From Vibrio sp. Of7-15 (GTDB lineage: Bacteria; Pseudomonadota; Gammaproteobacteria; Enterobacterales; Vibrionaceae), in contig NZ_JAKRGH010000021.1 of the NCBI RefSeq assembly GCF_022347565.1, positions 20,624-84,623 on the forward strand: a stretch of 64,000 nt of DNA, in the 5' to 3' direction. The notes under the pieces are model-generated. The model saw only the letters and a program-made list of their open reading frames with translations. It had not been told where the DNA came from and ran no database searches. A program made the translations under genes and the position numbers. Numbering within the stretch: the stretch's first letter is position 1; each line of letters opens with the position of its first letter. This document shows, in pieces, positions 55,134 through 64,000 of this stretch.

Positions 55134-56549
55134 TTAGAATAAACGATTCAAACCATTCAAGGCTGCAACTCGATAAGCTTCAGCCATGGTTGGGTAGTTA
55201 AAGGTGGTGTTAACAAAATACTCAATGGTATTAGCTTCCCCTTTTTGTTCCATGATGGCCTGGCCTATGTGAATGATTTCCGCCGCACGCTCACCAAAAC
55301 AGTGAATACCTAAAATCTCTTTTGTTTCACGGTGGAAGAGAATTTTTAGGCTACCGACATCCATTCCGGCAATTTGAGCACGAGCAAGGTGTTTAAAGGA
55401 AGAGCGTCCCACTTCGTAAGGCACTTTATCAGCGGTCAGCTCTTGCTCTGTTTTACCCACAGAGCTGATCTCTGGAATGGTATAAATGCCGGTAGGAATA
55501 TGATCAATTAAGCGGCCTTGTGCTTTTCCTTGGGTAATGGCTTGTGCCACGATGCGGCCTTGATCGTAAGCCGCACTGGCAAGACTTGGGTAACCAATCA
55601 CATCACCCACGGCAAAGATATGCTCGACCTCGGTGCCGTAATTATCGTTCACGGCTAACTGGCCACGAGAATCTGGGGTTAGGCCAACCGCTTCTAGGTT
55701 CAGACGGTCTGTATTACCAGTTCGGCCGTTAGCGTATAAAATGCAATCGGCTTTCATTTTTTTGCCAGATTCTAAGTGAACAATCACACCATCTTTTGTG
55801 GCTTCAATTTTTTCAAAGGTCTCATCATTTCGGATCATCACACCGCTATTCCAAAAATGGTATGACAGAGAATCTGAGGTTTCGTTATCAAGAAAAGCCA
55901 ACATGCGGTCGCGAGTGTTGATCAAGTCAACTTTCACTCCTAGGCCACGGAAGATAGAGGCGTACTCACAGCCAATCACGCCGGCACCATAAATAATGAT
56001 ATGGCGAGGGTCGTGTTTTAATTCTAGGATGGAATCGCTGTCGTAAATGCGGCTGTGGTTAAAGTTCACGCCTTGTGGGCGGTATGGTCGAGAGCCTGTC
56101 GCAATCACAAATTTATCTGCCGTGTAGCGTTCCACACTGCCATCGGGTTTGGTGACCTGAATGGTATTGGCATCAATGAATTTGGCTTCACCAAAAATGA
56201 GTGAGCACAAGTTGCGATCATAAAAACCTTGGCGCATTCGGGTCTGTTTATCTATTACGCTTTTGGCATGACTTAAGATATTAGAAAACGTGGAGTGTAG
56301 ACTGGTGTTGTTTTGGCAGTAAATTGGGTTTTGGTTAAATTCAATAATACGGCTAACAGCATGACGAAGGGCTTTTGATGGAATGGTTCCCCAGTGGGTA
56401 CAGCCGCCACCTACACTGGACTCTCTTTCAATAATGGCGACATTGAGCCCTGCTTTGGTTAACCCCATTGCAGCCCCTTCACCGCCTGGACCACTACCAA
56501 TGACGATGGCATCAAAATGGGCTGAGTTTGTTTTTGTTTTTTTCGTCAT
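55134..56549 (-). CDS. sthA: Soluble pyridine nucleotide transhydrogenase
   Basis: The 471-residue flavoprotein resembles E. coli Sth[38 protein letters not shown] (lacking the second redox Cys of lipoamide dehydrogenases), the second dinucleotide motif [13 protein letters not shown], and the C-terminal dimer region [25 protein letters not shown]. It interconverts NADPH and NADH. The ATG at 56549 is preferred over upstream starts. It is divergent from fabR, as in E. coli. Confidence 0.97.
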   Translation of the reverse strand: MTKKTKTNSAHFDAIVIGSGPGGEGAAMGLTKAGLNVAIIERESSVGGGCTHWGTIPSKALRHAVSRIIEFNQNPIYCQNNTSLHSTFSNILSHAKSVIDKQTRMRQGFYDRNLCSLIFGEAKFIDANTIQVTKPDGSVERYTADKFVIATGSRPYRPQGVNFNHSRIYDSDSILELKHDPRHIIIYGAGVIGCEYASIFRGLGVKVDLINTRDRMLAFLDNETSDSLSYHFWNSGVMIRNDETFEKIEATKDGVIVHLESGKKMKADCILYANGRTGNTDRLNLEAVGLTPDSRGQLAVNDNYGTEVEHIFAVGDVIGYPSLASAAYDQGRIVAQAITQGKAQGRLIDHIPTGIYTIPEISSVGKTEQELTADKVPYEVGRSSFKHLARAQIAGMDVGSLKILFHRETKEILGIHCFGERAAEIIHIGQAIMEQKGEANTIEYFVNTTFNYPTMAEAYRVAALNGLNRLF

Positions 56550-56792
56550 CTTTAAGGCCTTTTTTATCAATTTATCAACATTGCTTTATTGTTAGTGTAA
56601 CTTTTTCGGCTTATTGGTAAATGTTGCTGGCTAGATAGGGTGGTCAGGATCACGTTGTCTTGAGCAAAGTGAGTCTTGTTTCCAAAATAATTGCTTTGAT
56701 TTGGGATTTGTTGAGAAGGGTTTGTATCAATTGTGTGAGCTAGGTTAAAAGTCGTAATATTGCGCTGATCATCCAGAATAAAAAACAGTAAA

Positions 56793-56813
56793 GTATGCAC
56801 CTGCGCTGCATAC
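56793..56813 (+). promoter_or_regulatory. 21-bp palindrome between sthA and fabR
   Basis: GTATGCA-N7-TGCATAC is a perfect 7-bp inverted repeat. A -10-like TATAGT lies at about 56828, so the palindrome would overlap the -35 region of fabR. TetR-family binding (FabR autoregulation) is a reasonable inference, not proven. Confidence 0.5.
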
Positions 56814-56870
56814 CCTTGAAAAACGAGGTATAGTAAGGGCTGAATAACAGTATGGATAAAGCAGAAGTGC

Positions 56871-57503
56871 ATGGGTATTAGGGCTCAACAAAAAGAAAAA
56901 ACACGTCGTTCATTAATAGATTCTGCTTTTGGCCAATTGAGTGCTGATCGCAGTTTTTCTAGCCTTAGCTTACGTGAAGTTGCGCGTGAGGCGGGTATTG
57001 CTCCTACCTCGTTCTATCGTCATTTTAAAGACATGGATGAGCTCGGGTTAACCATGGTCGACGAAGGCGGTTTGTTATTGCGTCAGTTAATGCGTCAAGC
57101 TCGCCAACGAATTGCTACTGAAGGTAGTGTGATTCGAACCTCTGTTGAAACTTTCATGGAATTTATTGAAAGTAGCCCCAATGTATTTCGCTTATTACTA
57201 CGTGAACGTTCAGGCACTTCCGCCGCTTTTAGGGCCGCGGTAGCCAGAGAAATTCAACACTTTGTTGCAGAATTAACCGAGTACCTTGTTGCTAAAACGG
57301 GAGTCTCTCATGAAGAAGCTTATACTCAAGCGGAAGCGTCAGTGACTTTGGTATTTAGCTCTGGTGCAGAAGCGTTAGATTTGGATAACCCATCTCGAGA
57401 AATATTGGCTGAGCGGTTAGTGATGCAACTTCGTATGATCTCGAAAGGCGCGTATTGGTACCGTAAAGATCGAGAGCGCCAAGCACTAAGAGACAAATTG
57501 TAA
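56871..57503 (+). CDS. fabR: FabR, TetR-family repressor of unsaturated fatty acid synthesis
   Basis: The 210-residue TetR protein has the N-terminal HTH ([30 protein letters not shown]) and matches E. coli FabR, which represses fabB/fabA according to acyl-CoA pools. It heads fabR-yijD, as in E. coli, 26 bp apart, and is divergent from sthA. Confidence 0.95.
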   Translation: MGIRAQQKEKTRRSLIDSAFGQLSADRSFSSLSLREVAREAGIAPTSFYRHFKDMDELGLTMVDEGGLLLRQLMRQARQRIATEGSVIRTSVETFMEFIESSPNVFRLLLRERSGTSAAFRAAVAREIQHFVAELTEYLVAKTGVSHEEAYTQAEASVTLVFSSGAEALDLDNPSREILAERLVMQLRMISKGAYWYRKDRERQALRDKL

Positions 57504-57529
57504 ATCACACTATCATTTAGGTGAGTAAA

Positions 57530-57910
57530 ATGACGAAAGAACACGTTAAAACAGAACGGAAGACGCTGATTCTAGCGCTTGTTGCAGGTGTTTGTGGTAA
57601 TGCTATGTTAGCGGGTTTAACCGTTAGCCAAGTAGCGTTTTCTATTTTCCCTGTGATTGCGATGGTTCTGGCTGTACAATCTCTATACCAAGAATACTTA
57701 CGTAAGCCGATGCCAGAAGGCACTCCGCTAATGTCACTAGCCTGCTTTTTTGTAGGTGCGTTTGGTTATTCCGCATTTGTACGAATGCTGAATCCAGAAA
57801 TGGGATCAAACTATTTCTCAATCATCATCACAATGTCGTTGCTGCTGTGGGTTGCAGTGAAAGCTGGCATTCTAGATACCTCATCAGAAAAAGATGCAGC
57901 GACTGAATAA
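57530..57910 (+). CDS. yijD: YijD-family DUF1422 membrane protein
   Basis: The 126-residue protein has four hydrophobic helices (TLILALVAGVCGNAMLAGL, FSIFPVIAMVLAVQSLY, SLACFFVGAFGYSAFVRM, IITMSLLLWVAVKAGIL), typical of YijD. The function is unknown. The frame opens at a GTG at 57521, but the ATG at 57530 with AGGTGA upstream is the family start. Confidence 0.9.
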   Translation: MTKEHVKTERKTLILALVAGVCGNAMLAGLTVSQVAFSIFPVIAMVLAVQSLYQEYLRKPMPEGTPLMSLACFFVGAFGYSAFVRMLNPEMGSNYFSIIITMSLLLWVAVKAGILDTSSEKDAATE

Positions 57911-57930
57911 GTTGATGTATATCCTAATAT

Positions 57931-57959
57931 AAAAAAACGAGCCAAGTGCTCGTTTTTTT
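57931..57959. terminator. Bidirectional terminator between yijD and trmA
   Basis: ACGAGC and GCTCGT form the stem core, extended by A7/T7 runs on both sides. Confidence 0.9.
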
Positions 57960-57985
57960 ATATCTGAAACTCGGTAATGTTGCGT

Positions 57986-59092
57986 TTATTTACGCTCTAA
58001 GAACACACCCGCTTCCATATGGTGTGTGTATGGGAATTGATCGAACAAAGCAAAACGAGTAATGCGGTGTGTTTCACTGAGAATTTCTAAGTTCTCTTTT
58101 AGCGTGTCAGGGTTACACGAAATGTACATGATGCGTTCATAGCCTTGTACCATGCGACATGTTCCTTCATCCATACCTGAGCGTGGTGGATCAACAAAGA
58201 TGGTATTGCAATTGTAGCTTTGCAAATCGATGTTTTGATCTTTTAAGCGGCGGAATTCACGTTTACCTTCCATTGCGTCAGTAAAGTCTTCTGCCGACAT
58301 ACGAATGATTTGTACATTATCAATGTTGTTGGCTTTGATGTTGTACTGGGCAGATTCTACGGACGGCTTAGCCAGTTCGGTTGCCAATACACGCTCAAAG
58401 TTTTTCGCCAGTGCTAATGAGAAGTTACCGTTACCACAATACAGCTCTAACAAGTCGCCTTCACTGTCTAGAGTACAGTCTACTGCCCATTCCAGCATCT
58501 TTTGTGCCACAATACCATTTGGTTGTGTAAAGCTGTTTTCGACTTGCTGGTAGATCAAGGTATCGTCATTTACTTTTAGTTTTTCAATAACGTAGTCTTG
58601 ATCTAATACGATTTTCATTTTTCGGGCGCGGCCAATGATGTTTAAGTTGAAACCTTCATCATTTAAACGCTGTTTTAGGGCTTTGGTTTCTTGTGTCCAT
58701 TCATCATCTAATTGACGGTGGTAAAGCAAAGAAACTAAAATTTCGCCGCTCAGAGTTGAAAGAAAATCGACTTGGAACAGTTTCTTTCTCAATACCTCGT
58801 TATCTTTCATTGCTTCTACCAGTAATGGCATTAAGTCATTAATTAAGCGACTTGCAGGTAAAAACTGGTCAACACGGTATTTTTCGCGGGTTTCTTGGTT
58901 GAACATCACGTAGTAAAGCTCATCCCCTTCATGCCATACACGAAACTCAGCACGCATGCGGTAGTGCTCGGCTGGTGAATGATAAACTTCCAATTCCGGC
59001 ACATCGAATTGGGCAAACATGCCAGTTAAGCGTTCTGCTTTGTCATCAAGTTGCTGTTGGTAGTTTGCTGGGTTCATCACTTCATCCGCCAT
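57986..59092 (-). CDS. trmA: TrmA, tRNA (m5U54) methyltransferase
   Basis: The 368-residue enzyme has the TrmA motifs [29 protein letters not shown] (SAM), [13 protein letters not shown] and the nucleophile Cys in [11 protein letters not shown], with the general-base Glu in [12 protein letters not shown]. It makes ribothymidine at position 54 of the T-loop. It is in the same relative place (fabR-yijD/trmA-btuB-murI) as in E. coli. Confidence 0.97.
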   Translation of the reverse strand: MADEVMNPANYQQQLDDKAERLTGMFAQFDVPELEVYHSPAEHYRMRAEFRVWHEGDELYYVMFNQETREKYRVDQFLPASRLINDLMPLLVEAMKDNEVLRKKLFQVDFLSTLSGEILVSLLYHRQLDDEWTQETKALKQRLNDEGFNLNIIGRARKMKIVLDQDYVIEKLKVNDDTLIYQQVENSFTQPNGIVAQKMLEWAVDCTLDSEGDLLELYCGNGNFSLALAKNFERVLATELAKPSVESAQYNIKANNIDNVQIIRMSAEDFTDAMEGKREFRRLKDQNIDLQSYNCNTIFVDPPRSGMDEGTCRMVQGYERIMYISCNPDTLKENLEILSETHRITRFALFDQFPYTHHMEAGVFLERK

Positions 59093-59253
59093 TGGTTGGC
59101 CTCACACTGCTCAAAGAAAGAGCGCAGATTTTATTCTAAAGATAGCTGATGTCCAGTGTTGTTATTCCAAACAGGGCAAACTTATCGACCCCAAGTCTAT
59201 TTCATTTTGTAAACATCTATAGACAACCTGCTTGATCCTCTCTAGTATCACGC

Positions 59254-59459
59254 GCGCTGGTTAGCCATCTATACGGCTTTTAGGGAATCTGGTTCGAATC
59301 CAGAACTGACGCGCAGCGGTAAAAGAGAACGAAAGTACGTGGGGTGAACCCAAACACTGTTTATCTGAACACAACGCAAGGTTGTGGAAGCTCTAAATGG
59401 GAAGTTGATACTGTAGGTGGCTGTTCAGCCATGCTCTTAAGTCCGAAAACCTGCCAGTG
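59254..59459 (+). promoter_or_regulatory. Cobalamin riboswitch
   Basis: The leader carries the typical B12 aptamer elements. The GGGAATCTGGTTCGAATCC region with GCGCAGCGGTAA follows at about 59283-59321, and the AAGTCCGAAAACCTGCC region is at about 59439-59455. Outer helix P1 can form between 59254-59259 and 59454-59459. A hairpin (GAGCGTACGCTC) at 59465-59476 follows before the start. It likely represses btuB when adenosylcobalamin is present. Confidence 0.93.
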
Positions 59460-59507
59460 TAATGGAGCGTACGCTCGGAAAATTAACGCGATTTAGGTCC
59501 TATTATA

Positions 59508-61388
59508 ATGAAAAAAACTCTTTTATCGGCGGCGGTGGCGTCGTTGTTTTTTCACAGTCATGTCAGTGCGTCGGATGAAACCATGGTGGTGACGGCAAAC
59601 CGCTTTGAGCAATCTAAAGTCAATACGGTTGCGTCTGTTGATGTGGTGACCAAAGAAGAAATTAACTTAATGCAAGTGCATTCTTTTACTGAAGTTTTGC
59701 AGCGTTTACCTGGTGTTCAAGTTGTGCATAATGGCGGAACTGGGCAAGCTAGCTCTGTATTTCTGCGTGGTGGTTCATCTAAGCATGTGATTGTGTTAAT
59801 CGATGGTGTTCGTTTTGGTAGTTCAACTCTCGGTTATGCTAATTATTCTGCGTTGCCTATTGCCAGTATTGAGCGTGTTGAGTTAATTCGTGGTACGCGT
59901 GCGGCGGTTTATGGCGCAGATGCCGTGTCCGGTGTGATTAATGTTATTACTTCGACTCATCCTCAAGAGACACAAGGTCATGTTTCTGCGGGGGTGGGCA
60001 GTTTTGGTTACCATCATACACAGGCATCTGTGGCTGGCTCCTTCTCTGATAATGTGTGGGGTAAGGTGGGTGTTAATACCGAAAAAGCTGATGGTTATAA
60101 TATTTCTCATCAAGATTCACCAACGGCGCAGCCGGATAAAGATGGTTATAAGAAAACGGACATTATTGCTGAAGTTGGTGCTCAGTTAAGTGATCGCTTT
60201 CAAGCACGCGTCAGTGCGTTTTATACGGAAAGCGAGTCTGATTATGAATATTACCTTTCCGGTCCGAATAGTTTGAAAAGCCCTGATACATCGGAAGTCG
60301 AGTTATATAATGTTGCTACTCAGCTGGATTATGAGTCTGACAGATATCATTCTTCTCTAATTGTGGCGTTAAACAGAGATGAAAATACGAATACTGGCGG
60401 TGAAGAGCCTGGCAGCCAAATTGTTACAGATAGGGAATCTGTTAACTGGTTAAATACGTTTTTATTGTCAGAGGCGACAACACTGCAAGCTGGGGCTGAT
60501 TATACGAAAGATTCCGTTGCTGACTCTCAATTATGGGATAGCTGGGCATCCCCTGCACCTATTTATAAGAGCTATGAAAAAGAAAGTCGGAAAAACAGAG
60601 CGGGTTATGTGTCTGTGGTTCACGCGCCAGCGCGATATCAGTTAGAAGCTGCAGTTCGCTACGATGACAATGATCAATTTGGTGACTTTACGACTTGGCA
60701 GTTAGGGGCAGGGTTGAATTTATCTGATCAGCTGCGGGTCATTACCACTGCAGGTACTGCCTTCCAAGCACCAACATACAATGATTTGTATTGGCCGGAC
60801 TATGGGAACCCAAATCTAGAACCTGAAAAGTCATTATCTTATGAATTTGGTGTTGTTGGTTTCCATGAGTTACTGGATTGGCAAGTGGTGGCTTATAAAA
60901 CCAAGGTCGACAACTTGATTCAATATCAAGGCAAAGGGGTTGATTTAGAAAACTCAGATGTTGAAATTGTAGGGGTAGAGATTCAAGTTGAATTCTGGAC
61001 TGGCGATTTCATCCATAATGTATCTGCTGACTTCATGGATAATGACACGAAAGTGAAAACCAGTGCATTTGGTGCTCCATTAGTTCTCGAAAATAAAGAG
61101 CTGGCGCGTCGAGCGAAAAAAAATGCGAAGTGGAATGTGAGTTATCTAGCAGACAATTGGCAAGCTGACTTATTCTATCTATATCAAGGTACACGTTTTG
61201 ACGATACCAAAAATGAAACAGTCTTAGATGCTTATAGTGTGGTTGATGTGTCTTTGAATTATTTCATTAATGATGATGTCACGCTGCGAGGAAGAATCGC
61301 GAATTTATTTGATAAGGAATATCAGACGGCGAAAGGGTATGACCGTCCTGAACGCAGCTACTATTTATCTGCTGACTATCAATTCTAA
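59508..61388 (+). CDS. btuB: BtuB, TonB-dependent cobalamin receptor
   Basis: The 626-residue outer-membrane barrel begins with a signal peptide (about 1-21) and TonB box DETMVVTANR. A plug domain (RLPGVQVV, VFLRGGSSKHVIVLIDGVRFG, IERVELIRGTRAAVYGADAVSGVINVIT) and a 22-strand barrel ending YYLSADYQF follow. Its upstream B12 riboswitch identifies the ligand. Terminator follows, before the DUF71 gene. Confidence 0.96.
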   Translation: MKKTLLSAAVASLFFHSHVSASDETMVVTANRFEQSKVNTVASVDVVTKEEINLMQVHSFTEVLQRLPGVQVVHNGGTGQASSVFLRGGSSKHVIVLIDGVRFGSSTLGYANYSALPIASIERVELIRGTRAAVYGADAVSGVINVITSTHPQETQGHVSAGVGSFGYHHTQASVAGSFSDNVWGKVGVNTEKADGYNISHQDSPTAQPDKDGYKKTDIIAEVGAQLSDRFQARVSAFYTESESDYEYYLSGPNSLKSPDTSEVELYNVATQLDYESDRYHSSLIVALNRDENTNTGGEEPGSQIVTDRESVNWLNTFLLSEATTLQAGADYTKDSVADSQLWDSWASPAPIYKSYEKESRKNRAGYVSVVHAPARYQLEAAVRYDDNDQFGDFTTWQLGAGLNLSDQLRVITTAGTAFQAPTYNDLYWPDYGNPNLEPEKSLSYEFGVVGFHELLDWQVVAYKTKVDNLIQYQGKGVDLENSDVEIVGVEIQVEFWTGDFIHNVSADFMDNDTKVKTSAFGAPLVLENKELARRAKKNAKWNVSYLADNWQADLFYLYQGTRFDDTKNETVLDAYSVVDVSLNYFINDDVTLRGRIANLFDKEYQTAKGYDRPERSYYLSADYQF

Positions 61389-61392
61389 ATTT

Positions 61393-61414
61393 GCCGCCTC
61401 CGGGCGGTTTTTTA
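61393..61414 (+). terminator. Intrinsic terminator after btuB
   Basis: GCCGCC and GGCGGT form a short GC-rich stem followed by T6, just before the DUF71 gene. It may only partly terminate. Confidence 0.75.
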
Positions 61415-61427
61415 TTAGGTAAATGTC

Positions 61428-62093
61428 ATGAAGAAAAAAGTGATTGTGAGTTGGTCATCGGGAAAAGACTCTACGTTAACGTTATTACGGTTACAGCAGG
61501 ATCCGACTTATGAATTGGTGGGGTTATATACCACTCATGTTGATGAGGAAGTGCCGTTTCAAGCCACACCTATTGAAATCGTAAAACAACAAGCCGATTT
61601 AATTGGGCTACCACTTGTCACTATTTTATTACCAGAGGTGTTTCCGTCGAACTCAGTTTATCAGTCTCTAGTAGTCGATGGTTTAAGGAAGAGTGAACTA
61701 AAGATAGATGCTGTCGCATTTGGTGATATGTTTTGTAATGGGATAGCCGATTATCGTCGTGGTTACATTGAAAAAGCAGGGTGGGAGTGTGTTTTTCCTT
61801 TACTAGGGCAAGACAGCAAAAAATTAGCACAAGAAATATTATCGGTAGGGATCCGAACTTTAGTCACGACAATTGATACAAGTCAGCTTGATGGCCGTTT
61901 CTGTGGAGTGTGGTTTGATGACGCTTTTTTAGAACAGTTACCATGCCAAGTTGATCCTTGTGGTGAAAATGGTGAGTTTCACACCTTGGTGGTGGATGCC
62001 CCATGTTTTAGAACACCATTATTAATTGCACCCAGTACAGTAGAAAGAGAAGAGCGCTTTCATTATCAAAGATACACAGCGCGTATTTCCTAA
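61428..62093 (+). CDS. DUF71/COG2102 ATP-pyrophosphatase, probable B12-salvage type
   Basis: The 221-residue protein has the PP-loop SWSSGKDSTL at the N-terminus and the family signature ENGEFHTLVVDAP. It also has DAVAFGDMFCNGIADYRRGYIEKAGW. Annotation often names this family diphthine-ammonia ligase because of its eukaryotic members, but bacteria lack diphthamide. Position 40 bp after btuB points to the B12-linked subgroup predicted to act in cobalamin salvage. The reaction is unknown. Confidence 0.85.
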   Translation: MKKKVIVSWSSGKDSTLTLLRLQQDPTYELVGLYTTHVDEEVPFQATPIEIVKQQADLIGLPLVTILLPEVFPSNSVYQSLVVDGLRKSELKIDAVAFGDMFCNGIADYRRGYIEKAGWECVFPLLGQDSKKLAQEILSVGIRTLVTTIDTSQLDGRFCGVWFDDAFLEQLPCQVDPCGENGEFHTLVVDAPCFRTPLLIAPSTVEREERFHYQRYTARIS

Positions 62094-62144
62094 ATGAAAA
62101 TGAGGCAGTATGATAGCGCCACTTGGTAAAGTGAGAGATTGGTT

Positions 62145-62936
62145 GTGGCTAAAAATGTTCTAATATTTGATTCTGGTGTTGGCGGGCTATCCGTGTATCA
62201 GGAGATTCAATCTTTATTACCAGAATTACAATATACCTATGTTTTTGATAATGCCGCTTTCCCTTATGGTGAACTAGATAGTGACGTTCTGATAAAAAGA
62301 ACATCTGCTATTGTTGAACACTTCGTTTTATCTGATCACGTCGATATCGTGGTGATTGCGTGCAACACTGCCAGCACTATTGTCTTACCTACTTTAAGAG
62401 AAATGCTTTCTATACCTGTGGTGGGGGTAGTGCCTGCTATTAAACCTGCCGCTTTAGGGTCGACTAAAAAGTGTATTGGCTTATTGGCAACACCAGCCAC
62501 AGTTGAACGTGATTATACCTATGAACTCGTTGAGCAGTTTGCGAACGGTGTAGAGGTCGTTATGATGGGCTCTACACGATTAGTTGAAATGGCAGAAGAT
62601 AAGCTTCGTGGTGAGAAACCGGATTTAGAAGAGCTCGCATTCATTTTGAAAAAATGGGTAGGGCTGGTGGATTCCATTGTACTGGGGTGCACGCATTTCC
62701 CATTGTTAAAAGAAGAGATTCAGGCGGTAATGGGTAAAGACGTTAAAATGGTCGACTCGGGGTTTGCTATTGCTAAGCGTGTTAAGTCATTACTAGAAAG
62801 TGAGATGAGAAGCAGTGAGGAAATATTTAATCGGGTTTATTGTAGTGCTGCAACAAAAAATGAAGCAGCACTAAATAGAAGTTTATACTCAATGAAGTTA
62901 TCACGAGTTACTCATTTGAATCTTCCTGGCCTTTAG
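62145..62936 (+). CDS. murI: Glutamate racemase
   Basis: The product of about 263 residues has the racemase motifs IFDSGVGGLSV, the active Cys in IACNTAST and the second Cys in VLGCTHFPLL. It makes D-glutamate for peptidoglycan. A TTG at 62139 is possible, but a GTG at 62145 has GTGAGAG at a good distance. Its 3' end overlaps the convergent RRM gene by 29 bp, and the rRNA operon follows. Confidence 0.95.
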   Translation: MAKNVLIFDSGVGGLSVYQEIQSLLPELQYTYVFDNAAFPYGELDSDVLIKRTSAIVEHFVLSDHVDIVVIACNTASTIVLPTLREMLSIPVVGVVPAIKPAALGSTKKCIGLLATPATVERDYTYELVEQFANGVEVVMMGSTRLVEMAEDKLRGEKPDLEELAFILKKWVGLVDSIVLGCTHFPLLKEEIQAVMGKDVKMVDSGFAIAKRVKSLLESEMRSSEEIFNRVYCSAATKNEAALNRSLYSMKLSRVTHLNLPGL

Positions 62937-63360
62937 GATCGTTAGCCTCTCTTACTTTTAACGTTCGTTGGCCATAGTCACTATTATTTAAAGCAGAGAT
63001 TGCCGCCTCTGCATCATTACCTGCCATGACAACAAAACCAAACCCACGTCGCTTACCCGTGCGTTTATCTTTCATTAGACGAACTGCAAACACGTCACCG
63101 TAATCTGCAAACAGTTTTTTCACATCACTTTCATTGGCTCTGTATGGAAGGTTGCCAACGTAGATGGTCTTACTTGGTTCTGATTCTGTTTTTCTTGTCG
63201 GAAGTGAAATTGGGTTTGGGTTAACTGTCATGAAAACAGCGGTAGCGAGAACACCAAAACTAAAAGCAAGAAAAGAAGGGATAGAAAGAAGATGCATTAC
63301 TAGAGAGCCTATAATGGCAATAGCAATGACAGGAAAAAGTGGATTAAAAGATTTCATCAT
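62908..63360 (-). CDS. Membrane-anchored RRM RNA-binding protein
   Basis: The 150-residue protein has two membrane helices (about 10-50) and then a single RNA-recognition motif (about 63-140) with RNP2 IYVGNL and RNP1 KRRGFGFV. An acidic tail follows. Similar small RRM proteins occur in vibrios and shewanellas, but their RNA targets are unknown. Membrane anchoring of an RRM is unusual. It converges with murI by 29 bp and faces away from the adjacent rRNA operon. Confidence 0.88.
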   Translation of the reverse strand: MMKSFNPLFPVIAIAIIGSLVMHLLSIPSFLAFSFGVLATAVFMTVNPNPISLPTRKTESEPSKTIYVGNLPYRANESDVKKLFADYGDVFAVRLMKDKRTGKRRGFGFVVMAGNDAEAAISALNNSDYGQRTLKVREANDPKGQEDSNE

Positions 63361-63990
63361 TAAAAACTACAATATCTATTAGTAAGCGGAAGGCGAAAGT
63401 GTATAAATTAACACCAATATCACATAGATATTACTTTTATTGTTCTTTGATTGCCAATACATCAATGTGATGATCATCAAATGTTGGAGTCTTAAGGGGT
63501 TTTAGGGGTAGCTGATGGATTAGTGAGCGAACGAGTTTTTTTATGATAAAAGTGCTTGCCAATGTGATCGAACTCTCTATAATGCCGCCTCACTGACACG
63601 GAGAGCGGGCCTCAAATAAGAGTTCAGCCTTTGATTCAGTTTGGATTATAAGTCCTGAGAAATTAAGTTAGAAAAAGTGCTTGACACTCTAACCGAAATC
63701 ATTAGAATGGCCGTCCTCTTCAGTGCTTAACCATTTTAAGTGCCTGAAGTCAAGTTCTTTAACAATTTGACCATGCAATCTGTGTGGGCACTCGTGAATA
63801 GATAGTCAAAACTATTTGTCTTCGCTTTTTAAAAGTGAAAGCAAAATGGCATCAATGAACTGAGTGACCAATACAAATACGTTTTCTCTTTATAGAGAAA
63901 GGTTATTTGGCACAGTCAATTCGTTTCAACTTTGTTGAAACATCAGTATTCGTTGAGCCTCCTCTTATTTATTAAGAGAATCAAAACTTT
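63361..63990 (+). promoter_or_regulatory. rRNA operon promoter region and 16S leader
   Basis: Two strong promoters can be seen. TTGCCA (63556) - 16 bp - TATAAT (63578) and TTGACA (63681) - 16 bp - TAGAAT (63703) have GCC-rich discriminators typical of rrn promoters. AT-rich DNA upstream (about 63390-63470) may be an UP element. The leader holds a boxA-like GTTCTTTAACAA at 63754-63765, part of the antitermination site, and stem-forming sequences before mature 16S. Confidence 0.85.
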
Positions 63991-64000
63991 AAATTGAAGA
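63991..64000 (+). rRNA. rrs: 16S rRNA, first ten bases (cut by window edge)
   Basis: AAATTGAAGA equals the start of bacterial 16S rRNA (AAATTGAAGAGTTTGATC in E. coli) and directly follows an rrn-type promoter and leader. Confidence 0.9.

Noticed and set aside
59283..59302. GGTTCGAATCC looks like a tRNA T-arm
   Set aside because: It lies inside the cobalamin riboswitch and no acceptor or anticodon stem fits. The sequence is the normal aptamer element.
1..64000. CRISPR array, insertion sequence or prophage
   Set aside because: No regularly spaced repeats, transposase, integrase or phage structural proteins were recognised.

Overview
The window is a stretch of bacterial chromosome from a member of the Vibrionaceae, most likely Vibrio or a close relative. 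The evidence is gene order and the resemblance of many proteins to enterobacterial and vibrio orthologues (AsnC, UspA, FtnA, PlsB, LexA, FtsY, RsmJ). The modest GC content and the typical intrinsic terminators fit this too. It is mostly conserved chromosomal backbone. I saw no insertion sequence, prophage, integron, CRISPR array or tRNA gene. The species cannot be named from the sequence alone.

Layout: 1-12 kb holds rlmJ (cut by the window edge), prlC, asnC, a large c-di-GMP enzyme, rsmJ, a lysine-rich small protein, a DMT permease, uspA, ftnA, uspB and a YhiN-like flavoprotein. 12.5-21.6 kb holds a FIST-GGDEF-EAL protein, an aldehyde dehydrogenase, a DTW-domain tRNA modification enzyme, a lipoprotein, an EVE protein and the yigL-pldB/rhtB group. 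21.7-26.2 kb has an EAL-HDOD protein, then an arsenic operon (arsR, GAPDH, a small phosphatase, arsJ) whose expected product pathway is 1-arseno-3-phosphoglycerate formation and export. 26.5-31.4 kb is the most accessory-like part: an acyltransferase, a diguanylate cyclase, small membrane proteins and a 0.7-kb T-rich non-coding stretch, interleaved with yhhM and yhhN homologues.

31.4-45.5 kb is backbone: yhgN, yhhL-rsmD, ftsYEX, rpoH, glpE-glpG, a FliL-like protein, ubiC-ubiA, plsB/dgkA, lexA, and a methyltransferase behind a near-consensus Fur box. 45.7-53.6 kb is a complete aa3-type cytochrome c oxidase cluster (coxB, coxA, ctaG, coxC, surf1, a CxxxC protein, ctaA, ctaB) with an ArcA-like site in front. 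53.7-64 kb carries a DinF-type MATE pump, sthA/fabR, yijD, trmA, a cobalamin riboswitch with btuB and a DUF71 ATPase, murI, a membrane-anchored RRM protein, and finally two strong promoters, the leader and the first bases of a 16S rRNA gene.

Functional themes: c-di-GMP turnover (four proteins), oxygen and iron control of respiration and metal metabolism, arsenic detoxification, B12 uptake and salvage, and membrane lipid metabolism. The non-genic signal I consider most worth checking is the rpoH-glpE intergenic region. It combines four DnaA-box-like sites with nine GATC sites in about 260 bp, without the usual oriC neighbours. Several micro-ORFs and operators absent from standard ORF lists are also noted.
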